Origin: Actinomycetes bacterium
GTDB lineage: Bacteria; Actinomycetota; Actinomycetes; Actinomycetales; Microbacteriaceae
Direction of reading: 5' to 3'
Assembly: GCA_030425055.1 (NCBI GenBank)
Contig: JAUHVN010000016.1
Coordinates: 1 to 20,502 of the forward strand
DNA length: 20,502 bases
The position numbers and the translations under genes were made by a program. Below, piece by piece: positions 15,453 to 20,502 of the stretch. Every line of letters starts with the position of its first letter. Position 1 is the first letter of the stretch. The notes below the pieces were generated by a model. The model saw only the letters and a program-made list of their open reading frames with translations, was not told where the DNA came from and did no database searches.

Positions 15453-15479
15453 TGTCGATCCTGGCGCTTCTCGTTCGAC
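15453..15479 (+). promoter_or_regulatory. Putative ECF42-type promoter of the DGPF gene
   Basis: TGTCGA at 15453-15458 and CGAC at 15476-15479 are 17 bases apart. As I recall the published Streptomyces venezuelae work, ECF42 sigma factors use TGTCGA at -35 and CG(A/T)C at -10 upstream of DGPF genes. The position, 63 bases before the DGPF gene and 0.9 kb from an ECF42-type sigma gene, supports it. Confidence 0.6.
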
Positions 15480-15541
15480 GGTGGAGGTGAGAGGGTCAGA
15501 TCGGCCCTCGGACCCCGCCGGGTCCGATCGAAGGAGAAGAC

Positions 15542-15958
15542 ATGCGCTACATGATGATCATGAACGTGACCCCCGAAGGGGCGTTCCGCGCAGCCGAAGA
15601 GATGGACATGGCGGCGATGTTCGCCGCGATGAACGCGTACAACGAGGACATGCGCGCCGCGGGGGTCTTCCTCTCGGCGGAAGGGCTCTCGGATGCCGCC
15701 GAGGGCTTCCGCGTCGACTTCGATTCGACGCCGCCCGCCGTCACCGACGGTCCGTTCGCCGAAGCGCGCGAGGTGTTCAACGGCTACTGGATCATCGAGG
15801 TCGCGAGCGCTGAAGAGGCACGGCACTGGGCGCTGAAGTGCCCCGTCGGACCGGGTGTGACCCTCGAGGTGCGCCGCATCAACGAGCTGGCAGACTTCGA
15901 TCTGCCCGACAGCGAGGGCCTGCGCCGCGAGCAGGAATGGCAGGCGGCGAACGGGTGA
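15542..15958 (+). CDS. DGPF-domain / YciI family protein
   Basis: 138 aa, dimeric alpha-beta barrel family. It begins MRYMMIMNVTPEGA and contains the family hallmark DGPF at 69-72 (TDGPFAEAREVFNGYWIIEV), followed by EEARHWALKCP, all typical of DGPF/YCII proteins. Biochemical function is unknown for most members. They are the standard genomic partners and targets of ECF42/SigJ-like sigma factors, one of which is encoded at 16359-17624. The ATG follows an excellent GAAGGAGAAG site. It converges with the small minus-strand gene after a two-base gap. Confidence 0.92.
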   Translation: MRYMMIMNVTPEGAFRAAEEMDMAAMFAAMNAYNEDMRAAGVFLSAEGLSDAAEGFRVDFDSTPPAVTDGPFAEAREVFNGYWIIEVASAEEARHWALKCPVGPGVTLEVRRINELADFDLPDSEGLRREQEWQAANG

Positions 15959-15960
15959 GG

Positions 15961-16302
15961 TCAGGACGCGTCTGCGCGCACCGTCGCATGCCAGCGGCGG
16001 TGCGCGTCGTCGTCGCCCAGCATGCGCCACACCGTCGAGGTGAGCGGGGGGTAGTCGAGGGCGATCTGGCGCAGCACCCGATAATGGCGCGCGGCGGACG
16101 GGCGCCCGGTGCCGCCGTTGCGCTCCGCGCGCAGCAGCAGTACGACGAGCTCGTCGACGGTCGGCAGGTCGTCCATGAACGCCCAGGGGTCCTCCCCGCC
16201 GCGCAGCCGCTCGGCGACCAGCACCGACAGTTCATCGGAGGCCTCGGCGCGCAGCAGTTCGAGACTCGCCCGGCGTCTGGGGGTGCCCGCGTCGTCCGTC
16301 AC
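15961..16302 (-). CDS. Conserved-looking small protein of unknown function
   Basis: 113 aa, soluble, not recognised. It is rich in charged residues and predicted helices (RRRASLELLRAEASDELSVL, then PTVDELVVLLLRAERNGG, ARHYRVLRQIALDYP, STVWRMLGDDDAHRRWH). The start is taken as GTG 16302, which lies six bases after a TACGCT box, so the mRNA is probably leaderless. The frame is open further upstream (to 16425), but that part overlaps the sigma gene and is Arg-rich, as expected for antisense of a GC-rich gene. It sits between the DGPF gene and its ECF sigma gene in opposite orientation. Whether it modulates the sigma factor is unknown; it has no transmembrane segment and no anti-sigma zinc motif. 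Confidence 0.72.
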   Translation of the reverse strand: MTDDAGTPRRRASLELLRAEASDELSVLVAERLRGGEDPWAFMDDLPTVDELVVLLLRAERNGGTGRPSAARHYRVLRQIALDYPPLTSTVWRMLGDDDAHRRWHATVRADAS

Positions 16303-16308
16303 CCGTCC

Positions 16309-16314
16309 AGCGTA
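16309..16314 (-). promoter_or_regulatory. TACGCT -10 box, probable leaderless promoter of the small unknown gene
   Basis: The minus strand reads TACGCT at 16314-16309, six bases before the GTG at 16302, the same geometry as at pcnA. The 56-base divergent gap (16303-16358) must also contain the start signals of the sigma gene; no TGTCGA motif is seen there. Confidence 0.45.
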
Positions 16315-16358
16315 CGTCGCCCGCGCGCGGTGCGGCGCGTGCGGCAGCGGATGCCGCG

Positions 16359-17624
16359 ATGACCGGCAGCAGATCCGCCACCGCGCAGCGCGCGGTCGAG
16401 GCGGTGTGGCGTGACGAGTCAGCACGGATCGTGGCGGCGCTCACCCGATCGACCGGCGACTTCGGCTGGGCGGAGGATCTGGCTCAGGAGGCGCTGGTCG
16501 AAGCCCTCGCGCGGTGGCCGGAGTCGGGCATCCCCGACGCCCCCGGCGCGTGGCTGATGACCGTCGCGCGCCGTCGCGCCGTCGACGGGTGGCGGCGGCG
16601 GGAGCGCCTCGCCGACCGGGAGCCGCTGTTCGTCACCGAGGCGCTCCGAGCCGAGTCCGGTGACGTGGTTCCCGAACTGGCCGACCCCGACCGCATCGAC
16701 GACGACGTCCTGCGGCTCGTCTTCGTCGCGTGTCATCCGATGCTCCCCGCCCAGGCGCGGCTCGCGCTGACGCTGCGGACCGTCGCGGGTCTGACGACCG
16801 ATCAGATCGCACGGGTCATGCTGATGAGCGTCCCGGCCGTGCAGCAGCGCATCGTGAGGGCCAAGCGCGCGCTCGCCGAGGCGGACGTGCCGTTCGAGGT
16901 GCCCGATCGGGCGACGCGCCCCGCCCGGCTGGCCAGCGTGCTGCAGGTGATCTACCTGCTCTTCACCGAGGGATACGCGCCCGCGTCCGGTGAGCAGTCC
17001 GTGCGGCCCGATGTCGCGCGCGAGGCCGTCCGCCTCGGTCGCCAGCTGTGCGCCCTCATGCCGGGTGAGACCGAGCCGGTCGCGCTCGTGGCGCTCATGG
17101 AGTTCCAGTCCTCGCGGTTCGCGACCCGCGTCGGTGCAGACGGCGCGCCGCTGACCCTCGCGCAGCAGGATCGCTCACGCTGGGATGCCTCGGCGATCGG
17201 GCGCGCGCAGGAGCTGATGGCGCAAGTCGAGGCATCCGACCGCGGCTGGGGGTACTACGGACTGCAGGCCGCGATCGCCCAGTGCCACGCGGTCGCCCGC
17301 GACTTCGACGGCACCGACTGGCAGCGCATCCTGCGCCTGTACGACGCGCTCGTCGAGCTCGCTCCGTCGCCGGTGCTGCGACTCAACCGAGCGGTGGCCG
17401 TGTCCTTCGTCGAGGGCCCGGATGCCGCACTGCAGGAGGTCGACGGCTTGCGGGCGGACCTGGCCGGGTTCCGACCTCTCGAGGCGGTGCGGGGAGAGCT
17501 GCTCGAGCGTCTCGGTCGGGTCGATGCCGCAGCATCCGCGTACCTCGCGGCGGCCGAGCTGCCCGGCAACGCCGCGGAGGGTGCGGTGCTGCGCGTGCGC
17601 GCGGCCGACGTCACCGTGCGGTGA
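16359..17624 (+). CDS. ECF sigma factor of the ECF42 (SigJ-like) group with C-terminal TPR-like extension
   Basis: 421 aa, about twice a normal ECF sigma factor. Sigma region 2 spans about 13-83 (RIVAALTR, DLAQEALVEAL, WLMTVARRRAVDGWRR). Region 4 spans about 118-172 (LALTLRTVAGLTTDQIARVM, VQQRIVRAKRAL). Then comes the group-typical LASVLQVIYLLFTEGY (191-206, DUF6596) and a helical tail (GYYGLQAAIAQCHA, RILRLYDALVELAPSPVLRL, NRAVAVSFVEGPDAAL) that resembles TPR repeats and replaces an anti-sigma factor in controlling activity. Its likely target is the DGPF gene at 15542. The ATG at 16359 has no good Shine-Dalgarno. It converges on parB with only 20 bases between the stops and no terminator visible. 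Confidence 0.92.
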   Translation: MTGSRSATAQRAVEAVWRDESARIVAALTRSTGDFGWAEDLAQEALVEALARWPESGIPDAPGAWLMTVARRRAVDGWRRRERLADREPLFVTEALRAESGDVVPELADPDRIDDDVLRLVFVACHPMLPAQARLALTLRTVAGLTTDQIARVMLMSVPAVQQRIVRAKRALAEADVPFEVPDRATRPARLASVLQVIYLLFTEGYAPASGEQSVRPDVAREAVRLGRQLCALMPGETEPVALVALMEFQSSRFATRVGADGAPLTLAQQDRSRWDASAIGRAQELMAQVEASDRGWGYYGLQAAIAQCHAVARDFDGTDWQRILRLYDALVELAPSPVLRLNRAVAVSFVEGPDAALQEVDGLRADLAGFRPLEAVRGELLERLGRVDAAASAYLAAAELPGNAAEGAVLRVRAADVTVR

Positions 17625-17644
17625 TTTCCCGGACAACGTTCCTC

Positions 17645-18586
17645 TCAGAGCGTGTCGTACCCGCCGTCGCCGAGTTCGGCGACGATGCGGTTGAGGTCCT
17701 GGATGCTCGCGAAATCAATGCTGATCTGGCCTTTTTTTGCACCGAGTGAAATGCGGACGCGCGTGTTGAGTCGGTCGCCGAGGCGCTCGGCGACCTCATC
17801 GAGGTGGGCGCGGCGCGAGCCCGCCTGGGGCTTGGTCGGGCGCGGGCCCGACGACTGCGTCTTCGCGGCCGCCTCGGCGGCGCGCACCGAGAGGTCTTCG
17901 TTCACGATCTTGTCCGACAGGCGCTGCATCGCATCGGCGTCGTCGAGCGACAGGATGGCGCGGGCGTGGCCGGCGCTGAGCACACCGGCGGCGACCCGCT
18001 GCTGCACCGGCAGCGGCAGCTTGAGCAGGCGGATCGTGTTGCTGATCTGCGGCCGGCTGCGACCGATGCGGCCGGCGAGCTCTTCCTGCGTGATGCCGAA
18101 GTCCTCGAGCAGCTGCTGATAGGCGGAGGCCTCTTCGAGTGGGTTCAGCTCGGAGCGGTGGAGGTTCTCGAGCAGCGCGTCGCGCAGCAGGTGCTCGTCC
18201 GCGGTATCGCGGATGACGGCGGGGATGCTGTCGAGCCCTGCTTCTCGCGCGGCCCGCGTGCGGCGCTCACCCATGATGAGCTCGTAGGTGCCGTCTCCCG
18301 TGCTGCGCACGACCACCGGCTGCAGAACGCCGAATTCACGCACCGAGTGGACGAGTTCCGCGAGGTCGTCGGGGTCGAAATGGGTCCGCGGCTGGCGCGG
18401 GTTGGGCACGATGCTGTGCGGGTCGATGTGCGCGAGGTGCGCACCCGGCACCGCGACGAGATCGACGTCGGTCTCTTCGGGCTCGACCGGCCGGGGGAAG
18501 AAGACGTCGGCAGGACGGTTCTCGACCGCTTCGGTCGTGGGAATGAGGGCGCCGATGCCCCGCCCGAGCCCTGTGCGCTTGGCCAT
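17645..18586 (-). CDS. parB: Chromosome-partitioning protein ParB
   Basis: 313 aa. ParB is a CTP-dependent clamp that loads at parS and spreads, organising the origin region for segregation. The N-terminal MAKRTGLGRGIGALIP is the usual ParA-contacting end. The NTPase/ParB domain (50-140) contains PNPRQPRTHF and GERR (106-109). The helix-turn-helix that reads parS is about 165-187 (ITQEELAGRIGRSRPQISNTI). The C-terminal dimerisation segment ends in DLNRIVAELG. The ATG at 18586 overlaps the parA stop by one base (TGATG), preceded by GGGGG. Two consecutive AAA codons (Lys284-Lys285) make a seven-A run at 17732-17738, striking in this GC-rich gene. Confidence 0.97.
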   Translation of the reverse strand: MAKRTGLGRGIGALIPTTEAVENRPADVFFPRPVEPEETDVDLVAVPGAHLAHIDPHSIVPNPRQPRTHFDPDDLAELVHSVREFGVLQPVVVRSTGDGTYELIMGERRTRAAREAGLDSIPAVIRDTADEHLLRDALLENLHRSELNPLEEASAYQQLLEDFGITQEELAGRIGRSRPQISNTIRLLKLPLPVQQRVAAGVLSAGHARAILSLDDADAMQRLSDKIVNEDLSVRAAEAAAKTQSSGPRPTKPQAGSRRAHLDEVAERLGDRLNTRVRISLGAKKGQISIDFASIQDLNRIVAELGDGGYDTL

Positions 18587-19515
18587 CAGGCGCCCCCTTC
18601 GTTCACGGTTGCGCGATCGCGCTGGATGATCTCCACGGCCGCCTCGCGATAGGCGATGGCACCGGCCGACTGCCCATCGTAGGCGATGACCGTCTGTCCG
18701 AAGCTCGGCGCTTCCGACACGCGCACCGATCGCGGGATGACGGTGTCGAGCACGGCCTCGGGGAAGTGCGTGCGCACTTCCTCGGCGACCTGCTGCGCCA
18801 GACGGGTGCGACCGTCGTACATGGTCAGAAGGATCGTCGAGAGGTGCAGGTTCGGGTTGAGGTGCTTCTGGATCATCCCGACCGTGCCGAGCAGCTGACT
18901 CAGGCCCTCGAGGGCGTAGTACTCGCACTGGATCGGGATGAGCACCTCGTGCGCGGCGGTGAACGCGTTGATGGTCAGCAGACCCAGGGAGGGAGGGCAG
19001 TCGATGATCACGAAGTCGAGGCGATGATCGCCGTCGAGGTAGTCCTCGAGGGCGGTCTTGAGCCGATGCTCGCGCGCGACCTGCGAGACGAGTTCGATCT
19101 CGGCGCCGGCGAGGTGGATCGTGCTGGGCGCGCAGAACAGGTTCGGTGACTCCGGGCTGACCTGGACGATGTCCGCGAGGGGGAACTCGTCGATGAGCAC
19201 GTCGTACACGCTCGGGGTCTCGGCGGTGTGCGGAACTCCGAGGGCGGTGGACGCGTTTCCCTGCGGATCCAGGTCGATCACCAGCACGCGAGCGCCGACC
19301 GACGCGAGCGCTGCTGCGACGTTGACCGCGGTCGTCGTCTTGCCGACGCCGCCTTTCTGGTTCGAGACCGTGAGCACGCGCGTCTCACCGGACAGGTGCA
19401 CGTCGACGTCTTCCAGCGCGCGACGTCGCGCCGAGAGATCAGCGAGTTCGCGGGCGAGGGGGGTGTCGTCGAGAGAGAAGGATGCTGCGGCATCCGCCTC
19501 ATCGGACTGTTCCAC
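18586..19515 (-). CDS. parA: Chromosome-partitioning ATPase ParA (Soj)
   Basis: 309 aa. Deviant Walker A KGGVGKTT (54-61), DLDPQG (81-86) and Walker B VIIDCPPSLG (169-178) identify a ParA/MinD-type ATPase that moves ParB-bound origins along the nucleoid. The frame is open up to 19707, but the upstream part reads through the repeat array and gives SRYAGFAGYSTAG twice, which is repeat-derived and not protein. GTG 19515 is chosen because AGGAGAGAG lies about 8-10 bases upstream and conserved sequence starts soon after. This start codon is inside a parS site. About 46 poorly conserved residues precede the ATPase core. It is translationally coupled to parB. Confidence 0.95.
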   Translation of the reverse strand: MEQSDEADAAASFSLDDTPLARELADLSARRRALEDVDVHLSGETRVLTVSNQKGGVGKTTTAVNVAAALASVGARVLVIDLDPQGNASTALGVPHTAETPSVYDVLIDEFPLADIVQVSPESPNLFCAPSTIHLAGAEIELVSQVAREHRLKTALEDYLDGDHRLDFVIIDCPPSLGLLTINAFTAAHEVLIPIQCEYYALEGLSQLLGTVGMIQKHLNPNLHLSTILLTMYDGRTRLAQQVAEEVRTHFPEAVLDTVIPRSVRVSEAPSFGQTVIAYDGQSAGAIAYREAAVEIIQRDRATVNEGGA

Positions 19516-19523
19516 GTGAAACT
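19508..19523. promoter_or_regulatory. parS site 1, overlapping the parA start codon
   Basis: TGTTCCACGTGAAACT matches the bacterial parS consensus TGTTCCACGTGAAACA at 15 of 16 positions. The parA GTG start (19515-19513) is formed by the CAC of its centre. ParB should bind it directly. Confidence 0.92.
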
Positions 19524-19584
19524 CTCTCCTCGCCGTTCGAACCTCGTCCACTTTACGCGACCCCACCCCCGCGCCCGCCCACGA

Positions 19585-19600
19585 CGTTTCACGTGAAACA
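19585..19600. promoter_or_regulatory. parS site 2
   Basis: CGTTTCACGTGAAACA contains the perfect 14-base palindrome GTTTCACGTGAAAC (19586-19599), 77 bases centre-to-centre from site 1. Paired parS sites at parAB mark the origin-proximal segregation locus. Confidence 0.93.
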
Positions 19601-19614
19601 TCCCGCCCTCCTGC

Positions 19615-19649
19615 GGTCGAGTAGCCGGCAAAGCCGGCGTACCGAGACC
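19615..19649 (+). repeat. Repeat unit A1
   Basis: 35 bases. GTAG is followed by stem CCGGC / GCCGG with loop AAA; outer arms are GGTC and GACC. Confidence 0.9.
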
Positions 19650-19668
19650 CAACCCCCTTCACCCCGGC

Positions 19669-19703
19669 GGTCGAGTAGCCCGCAAAGCCGGCGTACCGAG
19701 ACC
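19669..19703 (+). repeat. Repeat unit A2 (hybrid arms)
   Basis: 35 bases. The left arm is CCCGC (as in A3) and the right arm GCCGG (as in A1), leaving one mismatch. It looks like a recombinant or gene-conversion product of the two variants. Confidence 0.9.
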
Positions 19704-19721
19704 ACACCCCCTCACCCCGGC

Positions 19722-19755
19722 GGTCGAGTAGCCCGCGAAGCGGGCGTCCGAGACC
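19722..19755 (+). repeat. Repeat unit A3
   Basis: 34 bases. Stem CCCGC / GCGGG with loop GAA; the A of GTACCGAG is missing, giving GTCCGAG. Confidence 0.9.
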
Positions 19756-19774
19756 ACACCCCCTTCACCCCGGC

Positions 19775-19809
19775 GGTCGAGTAGCCGGCAAAGCCGGCGT
19801 ACCGAGACC
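19775..19809 (+). repeat. Repeat unit A4
   Basis: 35 bases, identical to A1. Confidence 0.9.
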
Positions 19810-19833
19810 CACAGCCCAACCTCCCGAGCGCGT

Positions 19834-19866
19834 GATCTCGATACGCGCCTCCGGCGCTACTCGATC
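19834..19866 (-). repeat. Repeat unit B1 (inverted type)
   Basis: 33 bases. Read on the minus strand it has GATC outer arms, GTAG, stem CGCC / GGCG and loop GGA. The outer pair has changed together (G-C to A-T) relative to A units. Confidence 0.9.
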
Positions 19867-19895
19867 GCCGGAACATCAGCGCACCCCCACCCGGC

Positions 19896-19930
19896 GGTCG
19901 AGTAGCCGGCAAAGCCGGCGTACCGAGACC
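19896..19930 (+). repeat. Repeat unit A5
   Basis: 35 bases, identical to A1 and A4. Confidence 0.9.
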
Positions 19931-19946
19931 CACAGCCCAATCTCCC

Positions 19947-19978
19947 GAGCTCGATACGCGCCTGCGGCCTACTCGATC
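19947..19978 (-). repeat. Repeat unit B2, overlapping the 3' end of the GIY-YIG gene
   Basis: About 32 bases, slightly degenerate. Read on the minus strand: ATCGAGTAG, stem GCC / GGC with loop GCA, then GCGTATCGAG. Its TAG (19971-19969) is the stop codon of the nuclease gene. Confidence 0.88.
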
Positions 19979-20289
19979 GCCGGAGGTGGGGCGTCCTCGT
20001 CGGCGACAGGTGCCCACTGCTTGCGACTCAGCGGCCGCAGCCTTTCGGTCCGCCCCTTCACGAGCGCCAGGCGCTTCGACCGACTCCAGCCCTGCACCTG
20101 CTTCTCACGTCGAAACGCATCGTCCACGCGGGCGAACTCCTCGAAGTACAGCAGCCGCACCGGCAGGCGGGTCTTGGTGTACTCCGATCCTTCGCCGAAC
20201 TCGTGCTGGGCGAGCCGTCGCTCGAGGTCGAGGGTGCTTCCGACGTAGAGAGATCGGTCCCGGCACTCGAGGATGTACATGAACGGCAT
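19969..20289 (-). CDS. Small GIY-YIG nuclease-domain protein
   Basis: 106 aa. MYILECRDRSLYVGST gives the GIY-YIG signature in the variant YIL ... LYVGST, followed by the conserved Arg/His region LERRLAQHEFG, YTKTRLPVRLLYFEEF and the metal-binding Glu region RREKQVQGWSRSKRLAL. It is the stand-alone UPF0213/YhbQ-like type, often misannotated as UvrC-like. GIY-YIG domains cut DNA, often at branched or single-stranded structures; the cellular role of these small proteins is unknown. The ATG at 20289 is preferred, with ATG 20280 as an alternative; neither has a Shine-Dalgarno. The last codons (PAIE, then stop) are supplied by repeat B2. The gene lies between two same-orientation B repeats in place of rsmG upstream of parA. 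Confidence 0.9.
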   Translation of the reverse strand: MPFMYILECRDRSLYVGSTLDLERRLAQHEFGEGSEYTKTRLPVRLLYFEEFARVDDAFRREKQVQGWSRSKRLALVKGRTERLRPLSRKQWAPVADEDAPPPAIE

Positions 20290-20398
20290 GACGGCAGGAT
20301 GCCGGAAATGCAACCGGCGGATCGGTGTCAGCGTGGGATTGGGGATAGCCCAGGTCTGATGCGGGCCTGGTGAGGAGCCGATGAGCGAAGCCGGTGTT

Positions 20399-20431
20399 GA
20401 TCTCGATACGCGCCTCCGGCGCTACTCGATC
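20399..20431 (-). repeat. Repeat unit B3
   Basis: 33 bases, identical to B1. It lies 109 bases upstream of the nuclease start and in the same orientation as B2, so the gene is bracketed by direct copies. Confidence 0.9.
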
Positions 20432-20459
20432 ACCGGGAGAACAGACCAGCATCTCTGGC

Positions 20460-20494
20460 GGTCGAGTAGCCCGCGAAGCGGGCGTACCGAGACC
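20460..20494 (+). repeat. Repeat unit A6
   Basis: 35 bases. Stem CCCGC / GCGGG with loop GAA, as in A3. The B3-28 bases-A6 spacing mirrors B1-29 bases-A5. The array probably continues past the right edge. Confidence 0.9.
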
Positions 20495-20502
20495 ACACAC
20501 CG

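Larger units (their letters stand above)
19615..19978. repeat. REP-like repeat array upstream of parA (seven units)
   Basis: This gene-free stretch holds four direct units (A1-A4) at a 53-54-base period with near-identical spacers (ending CACCCCGGC), then inverted B1, direct A5 and inverted B2. B units are diverged reverse complements of A units. Each unit has GTAG directly 5' of a short GC hairpin and an outer GGTC/GACC (or GATC/GATC) closure. The A4-spacer-B1 and A5-spacer-B2 blocks share the spacer CACAGCCCAA(C/T)CTCCCGAG, so an A-B pair has been duplicated, like BIMEs of enterobacteria. Spacers are not unique, which excludes CRISPR. Confidence 0.93.

Noticed and set aside
19516..19707. 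N-terminal extension of ParA through the repeat region
   Set aside because: The extension is the translated repeat (YAGFAGYSTAG twice) and a parS site; the GTG at 19515 has a good Shine-Dalgarno.
19615..20494. CRISPR array
   Set aside because: Repeats occur in both orientations, spacers are near-identical rather than unique, unit length varies, and no cas genes are nearby.
20105..20500. Minus-strand open frame over the right-end repeats
   Set aside because: Its ends translate repeat units (GLGTPASRATRPP-like) and its middle is the wrong frame of the GIY-YIG gene.
19523..20502. oriC inside the window
   Set aside because: No cluster of DnaA boxes (TTGTCCACA-like) or AT-rich unwinding region was seen; the origin is inferred to lie further right.

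Overview
The window is high-GC (about 70%) actinobacterial chromosome, most likely from Microbacteriaceae and probably Microbacterium or a close relative. The reasons are the gene order pcnA / DUF6049 / murJ / trxB / trxA / parB / parA, which is the conserved origin-proximal block of Actinobacteria; actinobacterial promoter types; leaderless-looking starts with a TANNNT box six bases before the start codon; and a very common GGATGCC/GGCATCC heptamer. Two parS sites beside parA indicate that oriC is close, probably just beyond the right edge. The genus is inference; no rRNA or marker gene was available to test it.

Left part (1-6989, all on the minus strand): the 5' part of an aldehyde dehydrogenase gene; its control region with three copies of a TGTCCCAC element and a TTGCAA-type palindrome; malQ (4-alpha-glucanotransferase); a GAF-domain regulator that ends in an OmpR/SARP-type winged helix instead of a sigma-54 AAA+ domain; a strong terminator; and a large secreted M14 zinc carboxypeptidase with a C-terminal amidotransferase-like domain. 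The regulator and the TGTCCCAC sites are plausibly partners controlling the aldehyde dehydrogenase.

Middle part (6990-15400): pcnA (CCA-adding enzyme) and a NPPF-type methyltransferase on the minus strand, then on the plus strand a DUF6049 membrane-anchored extracellular protein overlapping murJ (lipid II flippase), followed by trxB and trxA. Both trx genes are preceded by GGAAY-N18-GTT, the recognition pattern of the thiol-oxidative-stress sigma factor SigR/SigH, so they appear separately inducible. A strong terminator closes trxA.

Right-middle part (15400-17644): an ECF42-type sigma-factor locus. It holds a DGPF/YciI protein gene preceded by TGTCGA-N17-CGAC, a small unknown gene on the opposite strand, and a 421-aa ECF sigma factor with a long C-terminal extension. 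This cassette sits between trxA and parB, inside otherwise conserved core synteny.

Right part (17645-20502): parB and parA on the minus strand with two parS sites, one of which contains the parA start codon. Upstream, where rsmG (gidB) would normally follow, there is instead a dense array of about 33-35-bp structured repeats in both orientations. Each has GTAG directly 5' of a short hairpin, which is the layout of REP elements. A small GIY-YIG nuclease gene lies inside the array, bracketed by repeat copies, and its stop codon is the TAG of a repeat. This nuclease/REP-like unit is the best candidate here for an undescribed system.
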